Source of the DNA: Bradyrhizobium sp. ISRA464
Lineage (GTDB): Bacteria; Pseudomonadota; Alphaproteobacteria; Rhizobiales; Xanthobacteraceae
Length of the DNA stretch: 64,000 nt
Assembly (NCBI RefSeq): GCF_029910095.1
Contig: NZ_CP094526.1
Span: 3,286,001-3,350,000 of the forward strand
Direction: 5' to 3'
This document shows, piece by piece, positions 55,135-62,883 of this stretch. A program made the translations under genes and the position numbers. How positions within the stretch are numbered: position 1 is the first letter of the stretch; each line of letters opens with the position of its first letter. The notes under the pieces were generated by a model, which ran no database searches, was not told where the DNA came from, and was given only the letters and a program-made list of their open reading frames with translations.

Positions 55135-56052
55135 TTGAGATTCGTGAAGTCGCTTTCATTGCGCGGCTGGGCGCTTGTCGGCGCTGTCAGTCTTGGCATC
55201 GCCGTTTCCGGCACCGTCACCATGCTGGTCGACTCGGCGCATGCGAGTTCGACCCTCGAAGAGCGCAAGCTGCCGATGAAGTTCAGCTGGATCGCGTGCC
55301 AGCCGAATTGCAGGGGCTGGGTATCCGCGGTCGGCATCATCACGGCCGACAGCCCGAAGGATTTTGATGCGTTTGCCCGCGGGCGCCAGCTCAATGGTGC
55401 CACGATCGTGCTCGACTCCAGCGGCGGTTCGGTCAACGACGCGATCGCGCTTGGTCGCCGCTTCCGCGGCCTGGGCGCACTGACGACGGTCGGCACCAGC
55501 GTCATCAGCAAGACAGGGCAGGGCAACCGCGCCAGCGTGCTGCCGGACGCCTATTGCGAGTCGATGTGCGTGTTCCTGCTGCTGTCCGGCAAGACGCGTT
55601 ATGTCCCGCCGGCCGCCCATGTCCGCGTCCACCAGATCTGGATGGGCGACCGGGCCGATGATGCCAAGGCCGCAAGCTACACGGCGCAGGACCTGATGAT
55701 CGTCGAGCGCGACCTTGGCCGTCTCGCCAAATACACATTCGACATGGGTGGGGCAGGCGAACTGCTGTCGCTGGCGCTCAGCGTGCCGCCGTGGGAGGAA
55801 CTCCACGAATTGTCGCCGGCTGAATTGCGTCTGACCAATCTGGTCACGACCGATACGGTTGCCGACGTGCTGCCGCAGCAGAACGACGCCGTCCCAGTCG
55901 CCGAAGCCAAGCCCAAGAACACCGATCGCTTCGTAAGCAGCGCGATGGAGGGTGAGGCACAGCCGCAAGCCGCGAAGGCGACCAAGACCGCCGAGGCGGC
56001 GGTGCCGACCGGTAGCACCGCGGCTCCCGCGCCGGTTCAGCCCACGCAGTAG
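55135..56052 (+). CDS. Secreted ClpP-fold protein with C-x-S-x-C motif
   Basis: A 305-aa exported protein. The signal region is WALVGAVSLGIAVSGTVTML. The body has CQPNCRGWVSAVGIIT, IVLDSSGGSVNDAIALGRRF and the putative nucleophile motif YCESMCVFLLLSGKTR, followed by VRVHQIWMG, the arrangement of ClpP/crotonase-like serine proteases. The C-terminus is a low-complexity Ala/Pro/Thr tail. The start is TTG 55135, behind GAAGGAA. It shares the Cys pairs with the protein at 47336. Catalysis is not proven. Confidence 0.72.
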   Translation: MRFVKSLSLRGWALVGAVSLGIAVSGTVTMLVDSAHASSTLEERKLPMKFSWIACQPNCRGWVSAVGIITADSPKDFDAFARGRQLNGATIVLDSSGGSVNDAIALGRRFRGLGALTTVGTSVISKTGQGNRASVLPDAYCESMCVFLLLSGKTRYVPPAAHVRVHQIWMGDRADDAKAASYTAQDLMIVERDLGRLAKYTFDMGGAGELLSLALSVPPWEELHELSPAELRLTNLVTTDTVADVLPQQNDAVPVAEAKPKNTDRFVSSAMEGEAQPQAAKATKTAEAAVPTGSTAAPAPVQPTQ

Positions 56053-56075
56053 GCGGGTGCGTCTTTCTGAAACGG

Positions 56076-56214
56076 CCTCATCCTTCGAGACGCACGCGTA
56101 GCGCGCTCCTCAGAATGAGGAGCAAAAGGGGCGTGCGGGAGCGCACTTTCGTCCAGGGATGACTGCCAAACCCTCATGGTGAGCAGCCGCGAAGCGGCAT
56201 CTCGAACCACGAGG
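56076..56214. repeat. Two adjoining palindromic intergenic repeats
   Basis: CCTCATCCTTCGAGACG with CTCCTCAGAATGAGG (56076-56120) and CCCTCATGGTGAGCAGCCGC with GCATCTCGAACCACGAGG (56171-56214) are two imperfect inverted repeats in the gap between convergent genes. They resemble the element at 1590-1694 and are of the REP-like kind. Confidence 0.55.
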
Positions 56215-56227
56215 CCCGACCGGGCGC

Positions 56228-56674
56228 CTACGCCAGCTGCCTCGCCTTGGCCTCGATCTGGCCGATTGCATCGACCACGGCATCGAAGGTCAGCATGGTC
56301 GAGGCGTGGCGGGCCTTGTAGTCGCGCACCGGTTCGAGCAGCGCGATATCGGCCCACTTGCCTCCTTCCGGAGGCTTGCCATTCTCCTTCAGCATCTTGC
56401 GAACGGTCTCGCGCAACTCGCGCAGCTCGTCCGCGGTCGAGCCGACGACGTGGCTTGCCATGATCGAGGAGGAGGCCTGGCCGAGCGCGCAGGCCTTCAC
56501 ATCATGGGCAAAGTCCGTCACCACGGGACCGTCCATCTTGAGATCGACCTTTACGGTCGAACCGCACAGTTTCGAGTGGGCGGTGGCGCTGGCGTCCGGG
56601 TCGGCCAGTCTGCCGAGGCGCGGAATATTGCCAGCCAACTCGATGATCCGCTTATTGTAAATGTCGTTCAGCAT
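56228..56674 (-). CDS. IscU/SufU-like iron-sulfur scaffold
   Basis: A 148-aa protein of the IscU/NifU N-terminal family. It has SKLCGSTVKVDLKMDGP and VKACALGQASSSIMASHVVG, the first two metal/cluster cysteines. At the usual third-cysteine position, VRDYKARHASTMLTFDAVV, no Cys is present, which suggests a changed role or a His ligand. Scaffolds of this type build Fe-S clusters and pass them to apoproteins. ATG 56674. It is divergent from folE, 245 bp away. No other suf or isc gene is near. Confidence 0.75.
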   Translation of the reverse strand: MLNDIYNKRIIELAGNIPRLGRLADPDASATAHSKLCGSTVKVDLKMDGPVVTDFAHDVKACALGQASSSIMASHVVGSTADELRELRETVRKMLKENGKPPEGGKWADIALLEPVRDYKARHASTMLTFDAVVDAIGQIEAKARQLA

Positions 56675-56877
56675 GAGGGCAGGTGTCTGGTTCCGGCATT
56701 GCCGGGCGCTCTTGGCGGCTGGGTTTCATCGTCCTATATATGAACGGCATTGGCGGAAATATAGTCAGTCCGGCCATGCGGCCGCTGCGGCCCACCTCCG
56801 CCGCCGCGGTGCGAGAGAAGATGGGACTCAGGCGCCCGGCGGGTCGAAGATCCGCCCCGTCTGCCCGGTGACACATC

Positions 56878-56903
56878 CGGCCCAAGGGTAAATGCCTGGG
56901 CCG
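56878..56903 (+). promoter_or_regulatory. Leader hairpin before folE
   Basis: CGGCCCA (56878-56884) and TGGGCCG (56897-56903) form a 7-bp perfect stem with a 12-base loop, ending 16 bp before the folE ATG. The ACGGAGA ribosome-binding site lies just downstream. It could affect folE translation. Confidence 0.4.
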
Positions 56904-56919
56904 GTCGAACGGAGAAGAC

Positions 56920-57600
56920 ATGGACGCCTTAATCAAATCGATCCGCCCCAACAAGCCGACGGACGTCAAGACCACCGAGCTCGATCCTTCAGAGTTCATG
57001 GGAGCTGCCGTTCGCGCAGACCAGCCGCGTCCCTCGCGCGCGGAGGCCGAGCAGGCGGTGAAGACGCTGCTCAGCTATATCGGCGAGGATCCGGGCCGCG
57101 AGGGCCTGCTCGATACGCCGCGCCGCGTGGTCGAGGCCTATGATGAACTTTACCAGGGCTACCATCAGGCCCCGGCCGAGGTGCTGAACCGCACCTTTGG
57201 CGAGACCGCCGGCTACGATGATTTCGTGCTGGTCCGCGACATCGAGTTCACCTCGCAGTGCGAGCATCACATGATGCCGTTCTACGGCAGGGCGCATATC
57301 GCCTATACGCCGGTGGAGCGGGTCGTGGGCTTGTCCAAGCTGGCACGGCTGACCGACATCTTCGCCCGCCGCCTGCAGACGCAGGAGCATCTGACCGCGC
57401 AGGTCGCGGCTGCGATCGACGAGATCCTGAAGCCCCGCGGTGTTGCGGTGCTGATCGAGGCGGAGCATACCTGCATGTCGGTGCGCGGCGTCGCCAAGCA
57501 CGGTGCATCGACCTTCACCAGCCGCTTCACCGGCATGTTCCGTGACAATCCGGCGGAGCAGCAACGTTTCCTGTCCCTGGTGCGAGGACCGACCCGGTAA
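56920..57600 (+). CDS. folE: GTP cyclohydrolase I
   Basis: A 226-aa enzyme that converts GTP to dihydroneopterin triphosphate, the first step of folate and tetrahydrobiopterin synthesis. The motifs [37 protein letters not shown] and [16 protein letters not shown] carry the zinc and catalytic residues. The first 50 residues are variable. ATG 56920. It is followed 28 bp later by hisI on the same strand; the gap holds a hairpin that covers the hisI ribosome-binding site. Confidence 0.94.
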   Translation: MDALIKSIRPNKPTDVKTTELDPSEFMGAAVRADQPRPSRAEAEQAVKTLLSYIGEDPGREGLLDTPRRVVEAYDELYQGYHQAPAEVLNRTFGETAGYDDFVLVRDIEFTSQCEHHMMPFYGRAHIAYTPVERVVGLSKLARLTDIFARRLQTQEHLTAQVAAAIDEILKPRGVAVLIEAEHTCMSVRGVAKHGASTFTSRFTGMFRDNPAEQQRFLSLVRGPTR

Positions 57601-57623
57601 CCTCGCGTTTCAAATGCGAGGTT
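57599..57623 (+). promoter_or_regulatory. Hairpin covering the hisI ribosome-binding site
   Basis: AACCTCGC (57599-57606) and GCGAGGTT (57616-57623) form an 8-bp perfect stem with a 9-base loop. The right arm contains GAGG, the SD of the hisI GTG at 57628. The left arm begins within the folE stop codon, so ribosomes finishing folE would open the stem. This predicts translational coupling of hisI to folE. Confidence 0.6.
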
Positions 57624-57627
57624 TGCC

Positions 57628-58056
57628 GTGTCCGCATCGACCCACGATCACGACCGCGAGGAAGGGCTCGGCTTTCAGCCCAAATTCGACGCGGCAGGTC
57701 TCGTGACCTGCGTCGCGACCGATGTCGCGACCGGTGACGTGCTGATGGTCGCGCACATGAACGACGAAGCCCTGCGCAAGACCATCGCGACCGGCGAAGC
57801 CTGGTACTTCAGCCGCTCGCGCAACGCGCTGTGGCGCAAGGGGGGAAGCTCAGGCCACACGCAGCGCGTGGTCGAGATGCGGATGGACTGCGATCAGGAC
57901 GCGGTGTGGATCAAGGTCGAGCAGATCGGCGCGGCCTGTCACACCGGACGGCGCTCGTGCTTCTACCGCAAGGTCAAGGGCGAGGGGAGCGATGTCAGCC
58001 TATCCTTCGTCGATGCCGAGCGGCTGTTCGATCCGGCACAGGTCTATCGCGAGTAG
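57628..58056 (+). CDS. hisI: Phosphoribosyl-AMP cyclohydrolase
   Basis: A 142-aa enzyme of histidine biosynthesis that opens the purine ring of phosphoribosyl-AMP. The motifs YFSRSRNALWRKGGSSGHTQ and CDQDAVWIKVEQIG, CHTGRRSCFYR (zinc and magnesium ligands) are complete. GTG 57628 is the start. It is the monofunctional form, without the HisE pyrophosphohydrolase domain seen in many bacteria. No other his gene is near; it follows folE. Confidence 0.93.
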   Translation: MSASTHDHDREEGLGFQPKFDAAGLVTCVATDVATGDVLMVAHMNDEALRKTIATGEAWYFSRSRNALWRKGGSSGHTQRVVEMRMDCDQDAVWIKVEQIGAACHTGRRSCFYRKVKGEGSDVSLSFVDAERLFDPAQVYRE

Positions 58057-58091
58057 CAGCGTCCGGTCCGTCCTCCCGCCGGCCGAGCAGT

Positions 58092-58108
58092 TTAACGCGT
58101 CATTAACC
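58092..58108 (+). promoter_or_regulatory. CtrA-type box upstream of the transglycosylase gene
   Basis: TTAA-CGCGTCA-TTAACC (58092-58108) is an exact match to TTAA-N7-TTAACC, 65 bp before the ATG at 58173 and 36 bp after the hisI stop. The site suits control of the next gene by the cell-cycle regulator CtrA. Confidence 0.55.
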
Positions 58109-58172
58109 ATAATTGCGGCAAGCTGACGGAACATGGGTGCCGATTGCCGGCGCCCGGCAAGGCACCGGACAG

Positions 58173-59180
58173 ATGGCGGTCGACACATTCATTGCCTCGG
58201 CTGCGGCAGGTGTCGATCCCTCACGCCTGCAGATCGCAAGCTCGATCAAGCAGGCGGCCTCGACCACCGGCGTGAGCTTCGAATACCTGCTCACGACCGC
58301 AAAAATGGAGTCCAATTTCGATCCGCAGGCCGGCGCCTCGACTTCGTCGGCGCACGGGCTCTATCAATTTATCGACCAGACCTGGCTCGGTACCGTCAAG
58401 GAGGCGGGAAGCCAGCTCGGTTACGGTAAATATGCCGACGCCATCACCAAGAATTCCGACGGCAGCTATTCGGTCAGCGATCCCTCCGCGCGCAACGCAA
58501 TCATGAAGTTGCGGGATAATCCCGATGCGGCGTCATCGATGGCAGCGGTGCTGACCCAATCCAACAGCTTCAAGCTCACCGGCAAGCTCGGCCGGCGTCC
58601 GACCGACGCCGAGCTGTACATGGCGCACTTCATGGGGGTCGGCGGCGCCGGCAAGCTGATCTCCGCCGCAGAGGACAGCCCGGCCGCCAATGCCGCGGCG
58701 ATGTTCCCGATGGCCGCCGCCGCCAACCAGTCGATTTTCTACGACAGGTCGGGCAACGCGCGTAGCGTCTCGCAGGTCTATTCGGTCCTCACCACGCGCT
58801 ATGCCGCCGCTGCGAATTCGAAGGATACCCGCACGGCCTTTGCTGCGGCGGGCGGCGGCACGATGAGTCCCTACGCAGTCGCCAGCTCAGCGCCGACGTC
58901 TGCGCTGACCATGGACACCGCGGCCTATCTCTCGACCTTCCCCGACGCCCGCACGGTCGCGGCGGTGGGGGCGACGTCGCAGACCACGGCGTCCGCGCAG
59001 CAGGCGCCGGTATTCCGCTCGCTGTACCAGGGCGGCGACCGCATGCAGCCGATCTCGCCGGCGGTGCAGGAATTGTGGGGCAGTTCGTCGTCATTGACCG
59101 CGGCGGCGACGCCAACGGTTCGCGCCCGCGGCCGGCTCGATCTGTTCAGCGATCCCAACGGCACCTACAGCAGCGGCTAG
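58173..59180 (+). CDS. Lytic transglycosylase-like SLT domain protein
   Basis: A 335-aa protein. Residues 20-190 form an SLT-type muramidase fold with the catalytic Glu in YLLTTAKMESNFDPQAG and the GLYQFIDQTWL motif. The C-terminal 140 residues are Ala/Ser/Thr-rich with low complexity. It has no clear signal peptide, as in flagellar-rod muramidases such as FlgJ/RflG-type proteins. It would cut peptidoglycan to insert a large structure. ATG 58173 is chosen; a TTG upstream is possible. A CtrA-type box precedes it. Confidence 0.75.
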   Translation: MAVDTFIASAAAGVDPSRLQIASSIKQAASTTGVSFEYLLTTAKMESNFDPQAGASTSSAHGLYQFIDQTWLGTVKEAGSQLGYGKYADAITKNSDGSYSVSDPSARNAIMKLRDNPDAASSMAAVLTQSNSFKLTGKLGRRPTDAELYMAHFMGVGGAGKLISAAEDSPAANAAAMFPMAAAANQSIFYDRSGNARSVSQVYSVLTTRYAAAANSKDTRTAFAAAGGGTMSPYAVASSAPTSALTMDTAAYLSTFPDARTVAAVGATSQTTASAQQAPVFRSLYQGGDRMQPISPAVQELWGSSSSLTAAATPTVRARGRLDLFSDPNGTYSSG

Positions 59181-59226
59181 CCGCTTGCCGCGGCGCCGTG
59201 CGCGCCTTCCGGGCATCGCCGTCATC

Positions 59227-59275
59227 TTAACGAAACGTCAATAATCCCAAACGTTTATGGTGAACGCTTTGTTAA
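59227..59275 (+). promoter_or_regulatory. Weak CtrA-like half-sites before the DUF2336 gene
   Basis: TTAA-CGAAACG-TCAA (59227-59241) and TGAA-CGCTTTG-TTAAG (59261-59276) each differ by one base from TTAA-N7-TTAA, and lie 70-120 bp before ATG 59348. Two near-matches close together are suggestive, but by themselves weak. Confidence 0.3.
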
Positions 59276-59347
59276 GCGTCGTGGTTTATTTTTCCTTGTA
59301 GTGGCGTCGCATACCGATGCCGTTTCGTTGCGTAAGCCGGCAGGACC

Positions 59348-60529
59348 ATGATCGTTCGGCAGTTTATTAGTTGGATTAGGACCGCTCCGGCAGGCGAGCG
59401 GGCGGAAGCGACCCGAGCGTTGGCGCGGGCCTGGCTCATTTCGGATCTCAGCGACGACGATCGCACGGCGGCCGAAGGCGCGCTGCTGATGCTGCTCGAC
59501 GACCCGTCGCCGCTGGTGCGCCAGGTGATGGCCGAGGTGTTTGCGCGCAGCACGGAGGCGCCGGCAGCGATCGTGCAGGCCTTGTCGGTCGACCAGCCCT
59601 CGATCGCGCTGCCAGTGCTGGAACATTCTCCGCTTCTGATCGACGCCGATCTCGTCGACATCGTCGCGACCGGGAGCGACGAGATGCAGTGCGCGATCGC
59701 GCGCCGCATCAACCTGCCGCCCTCGGTTTCCGCGGCGATCGCCGAGGTCGGCTCGGCGGCGGCGGCGCTCGAGCTCATCGAGAATCCCTACGCCGAGCTT
59801 GCGCCGTTCTCCTGGGACCGCATCGTCGAGCGCCACGGCCATCTCGCGGCCATCAGGGAATCGATGCTGCAGCTGGAGGACCTGCCGTCCGCGACGCGGC
59901 TGGCGCTGGTCGCCAAGCTGTCGGACACGTTGACGCAATTCGTGGTCGCGCGGAACTGGCTCGGCGCCGACCGGGCAGGGCGGATCGCCGATGAAGCGCG
60001 CGAACGCTCCACGGTGAACATCGCGGCGCGCTCCTTCGGCGAGGACATGCGCGGCCTGATCACTCATCTGCGCGCCACCGGCCAGCTTACCGCCGGGCTG
60101 ATCCTGCGTGCGCTGCTGTCGGGCAATCTCGACCTGTTCGGTGCCGCGCTCTCCGAACTGTCAGGGCTGCCCTATGGCCGCGTCTCGGCGCTGCTCAACG
60201 ATCGCGGCGGCAACGGCCTGCAGGCGCTCCTGATCCGCGCCGGCCTGCCGGAGTCCACCTTCGCGGCGTTCCGCGTCGCGCTCGAGGCCAGCCACGAGAT
60301 CGGCTATGTCGATACCGGGGACGGCGCCGCGCGGCTGCATCGCCGCATGGTGGAACGCGTGCTGACCCATTGCGAGACCGACCACTCCGCGGCCGAACCG
60401 CTGTTGATCCTGTTACGCCGCTTCGCGACGGAATCGGCGCGGGAGGATGCCCGAATGTTCTGCGAAGAGCTGGTCGCGGAAGACGCGATCGCGCCGCTGC
60501 CTTACGACGACGACCTCATCGCGGCCTAG
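59348..60529 (+). CDS. DUF2336 protein
   Basis: A 393-aa soluble all-helical protein of the alphaproteobacterial DUF2336 family; it contains LLMLLDDPSPLVRQVMAEVF, ARRINLPPSVSAAIAEVGSA and LILRALLSGNLDLFGAALSE, with HEAT-like helix pairs. The family has no fixed function; it often sits near motility, cell-cycle or stress genes. ATG 59348. It converges on the Hpt gene. Confidence 0.72.
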   Translation: MIVRQFISWIRTAPAGERAEATRALARAWLISDLSDDDRTAAEGALLMLLDDPSPLVRQVMAEVFARSTEAPAAIVQALSVDQPSIALPVLEHSPLLIDADLVDIVATGSDEMQCAIARRINLPPSVSAAIAEVGSAAAALELIENPYAELAPFSWDRIVERHGHLAAIRESMLQLEDLPSATRLALVAKLSDTLTQFVVARNWLGADRAGRIADEARERSTVNIAARSFGEDMRGLITHLRATGQLTAGLILRALLSGNLDLFGAALSELSGLPYGRVSALLNDRGGNGLQALLIRAGLPESTFAAFRVALEASHEIGYVDTGDGAARLHRRMVERVLTHCETDHSAAEPLLILLRRFATESAREDARMFCEELVAEDAIAPLPYDDDLIAA

Positions 60530-60601
60530 TCCAGACCGCGCCCTTCAGAAGAGGTGGAAGTTCGGACAACCGCCGCGTCAGCGGCGGCGGACGGCATGCC
60601 G

Positions 60602-61180
60602 CTATTCGTTCGGCACGATGCTCGGTGCGAGGATCGCCTCGAGATGCTCCGGCCGGTCGCGGTTGGCGTGGGTCAGGAATTCGTCGGCAATGCCGCGCAG
60701 CTGCTTGCTCAGCACGCCGGCCACAACAGCGGTGTCGAGCTTGGTGCGCTCGCGCACGATCGCCTGCACGGCATTGATGTGGTGGGCGATCAGCTGCGGC
60801 GGCACCGCATCGAGATCCGGCGCGTGCTCGATGATGCGGCACAGGCTTTCGGCCGCCGCAGCCGCCGACGGATAGCCGAACGTCGCGGCGTCGCCCTTGA
60901 TGTCGTGCGCGGCGCGGAACAGCTCCTCGCGCGTGCGGTCATTGAAGCCCTCGCACTTCACCGCGTCATATGCGGCGGAGAGGCGGTCGGCCTCGACCGT
61001 CATCCAGGTCTTGAACTCGCCGGAGAGGCCGGCCAGCGCCTTCTCCGCGCGCCCGACCGGATCGTCGAGATCGCTCTCGGGCACGCGCAACAGCACCTTG
61101 CGCAGCGGGTTGGGCTGCGTGATCACATGGTGGGTGCCGAAGCTCTTGACCTCGATCGTCCCGGGTTTGTCCTTTGCCAT
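60602..61180 (-). CDS. Histidine phosphotransfer (Hpt) domain protein
   Basis: A 192-aa protein with an Hpt helix bundle; the phospho-accepting His is in FRAAHDIKGDAATFGYPSAA, residue about 95. The N-terminal 50 residues (HHVITQPNPLRKVLLRV) lie outside the domain. Hpt proteins pass phosphoryl groups between hybrid kinases and response regulators. ATG 61180 lies 18 bp after the stop of the response regulator gene, so the two form an operon. Confidence 0.85.
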   Translation of the reverse strand: MAKDKPGTIEVKSFGTHHVITQPNPLRKVLLRVPESDLDDPVGRAEKALAGLSGEFKTWMTVEADRLSAAYDAVKCEGFNDRTREELFRAAHDIKGDAATFGYPSAAAAAESLCRIIEHAPDLDAVPPQLIAHHINAVQAIVRERTKLDTAVVAGVLSKQLRGIADEFLTHANRDRPEHLEAILAPSIVPNE

Positions 61181-61198
61181 GGCGGTGTCCTTGACCGG

Positions 61199-61744
61199 CT
61201 ATATGCTCGAGCGCGCCTTCTCGAGCAGCGACGGCTGCTGCATCACTTCCACCTCGCCGCTGCCGCGACGCTCGGGGCCGATATAGGTGTTGGTGGTGTT
61301 GCGGCGGCGGTCGGGGCCGAAATAGGTCTTGGTCTTGATGAACGGACGCGGATTGGCGACCACGTTCATGATCCGCTGGTAGAGGCCCTTGGCCGAGATC
61401 GGCTTGGCCAGGAATTCGGTGACGCCGGCGTCGCGCGCCACGGTGACGCGGCGCTTCTCGGAATGTCCGGTCAGCATGATGATCGGCGCGTAAGGGTTGC
61501 CCTTGGACTCCGGCTGCCGGATCATCTGCGCGAGCTCGAGCCCGTCGAAGATCGGCATCGACCAGTCGGTGATGACGATGTCGGGCACGTAATGGGTGTA
61601 CATTTCGAGCGCGGTGGCGCCGTCCTCGGCCTCGTAGACCTCGCGAGCGCCGAACGAATGCAGCAGCGTCCGCAGGATGCGGCGCATGTGCGGATTGTCG
61701 TCGCAAATCAGAAATCGCAGCTTGTTGAAGTCGATGCGATACAT
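61199..61744 (-). CDS. Stand-alone response regulator
   Basis: A 181-aa receiver protein, LRFLICDDNPHMRRILRTLL with the acidic pair, IVITDWSMPIFDGLELAQMI with the phosphoryl Asp and EFLAKPISAKGLYQRIM with the Lys. It has no output domain; the C-terminal 45 residues carry a doubled motif, YFGPDRRRN and YIGPERRGS. It resembles CheY-like and DivK-like single-domain regulators. ATG 61744. It heads a two-gene operon with the Hpt protein. Confidence 0.85.
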   Translation of the reverse strand: MYRIDFNKLRFLICDDNPHMRRILRTLLHSFGAREVYEAEDGATALEMYTHYVPDIVITDWSMPIFDGLELAQMIRQPESKGNPYAPIIMLTGHSEKRRVTVARDAGVTEFLAKPISAKGLYQRIMNVVANPRPFIKTKTYFGPDRRRNTTNTYIGPERRGSGEVEVMQQPSLLEKARSSI

Positions 61745-61791
61745 GGTCCGGCCCCGAGCGGGCATACCGGAGAGGCGCGGTATTACCCGAA

Positions 61792-61818
61792 ATTAACCAT
61801 ATCCCGGCTGCGGTTAAT
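61792..61818. promoter_or_regulatory. Inverted TTAACC half-sites upstream of the response regulator
   Basis: ATTAACC (61792-61798) and GGTTAAT (61812-61818) are inverted copies around a 13-base centre, 48-74 bp upstream of the regulator ATG. The half-site TTAACCAT (61793-61800) matches one arm of the CtrA consensus, but the two arms are in opposite orientation instead of the usual direct one. Confidence 0.35.
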
Positions 61819-61846
61819 GATTGGTTGCCGGGCAGGGGCGCCGCTC

Positions 61847-62626
61847 TCAATAGCCGAACTGCTCGCGCAGGATCCGCTCCTCCAGCGAGTGGCCGGGGTC
61901 GAACAGCATCCGCATCGCGAACGTCTTGTCGGAGAGCACCTCGACGCGGCGCACGTCGCGGACCTCGTCATGGTCGGCGACCGCGGCGACCGGCCGCTTC
62001 TCGCCCTCGATCACCTCGATCACCACGAAGGCGGAGTTCGGCAGCAGCGCGCCGCGCCAGCGCCGCGGCCGGAACGCACTGATCGGCGTCAGCGCGAGCA
62101 GCGCCGCGTTGATCGGCAGGATCGGCCCCTGGGCGGAGAGGTTGTAGGCAGTCGAACCGGCCGGCGTCGCCACCAGGATGCCGTCAGCCATCAGCTCCGG
62201 CATCCGTTCATGCTCGTCGATCAGGATGCGCAGTTTCGCCACCTGGTAGGTCTGGCGGAACAGCGCGACCTCGTTGATGGCGTGATGCAGGTGCACGGCG
62301 CCGTGAATGTCGGTGGCGCGCATCAGCAACGGATTGATCAGCGACTCCCGCGCCGCCGCCAGCCGCTCGCGCAGGTCGTGCGTCGAGTATTCGTTCATCA
62401 GGAAACCGACGGTGCCGCGATGCATGCCGTAGATCGGCTTGCCGGTCCGCATATGGGCGTGCAGCGTCTGCAGCATCAAGCCGTCGCCGCCGAGCGCGAC
62501 CACGACGTCGGCGTCGTCGATCGGGCGGTTGCCGTACATTGCGGTGAGCTGCTCGAGCGCGGACTGCGCTTCCGCGCTCGCGCTGGCGACGAAGGCGATC
62601 TTGTCATACCGCTTGGAGCTTTTCAT
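61847..62626 (-). CDS. nadK: NAD kinase
   Basis: A 259-aa enzyme that phosphorylates NAD to NADP using ATP or polyphosphate. Key motifs are [20 protein letters not shown] (GGDG), the NE/D-type [16 protein letters not shown] region and [20 protein letters not shown]. Length is normal. ATG 62626. It is downstream of a 257-bp region and divergent from the carboxypeptidase gene. Confidence 0.92.
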   Translation of the reverse strand: MKSSKRYDKIAFVASASAEAQSALEQLTAMYGNRPIDDADVVVALGGDGLMLQTLHAHMRTGKPIYGMHRGTVGFLMNEYSTHDLRERLAAARESLINPLLMRATDIHGAVHLHHAINEVALFRQTYQVAKLRILIDEHERMPELMADGILVATPAGSTAYNLSAQGPILPINAALLALTPISAFRPRRWRGALLPNSAFVVIEVIEGEKRPVAAVADHDEVRDVRRVEVLSDKTFAMRMLFDPGHSLEERILREQFGY

Positions 62627-62801
62627 CGCTCACGAACTCGTTTGCCACGGAACACGCCGGGCTCGTCTATACATCCCGGGCGGCCTTGTCGAGATGGTCC
62701 TGTGATGGTGGTGCCACGCCTTGCTGATGCCGCCAGGCTGTCGCGGCTTGCGGCCCTGGCGCCGGGTTCTGATGAACCGGGCTCTGGACTCTCATTTTGA
62801 C

Positions 62802-62845
62802 GCGTTTTCTGCACGCGAACCGGCGTCCACTTCGCTTGAAAACGC
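62802..62845. repeat. REP-like hairpin upstream of the carboxypeptidase gene
   Basis: GCGTTTTC (62802-62809) and GAAAACGC (62838-62845) form an 8-bp stem; the loop ACGCGAACCGGCGTCCACTT is of the type repeated in Bradyrhizobium intergenic DNA. It lies 40 bp before the next gene. Confidence 0.5.
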
Positions 62846-62883
62846 TTTGCTATCGGTAAATGTGGGCGCAGGGAGTGCGCGGT

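Noticed and set aside
60554..62800. A 748-codon plus-strand frame across the Hpt, response regulator and nadK genes.
   Set aside because: It is antisense to three complete minus-strand genes and crosses their gaps; composition is low-complexity and no start signal is seen.
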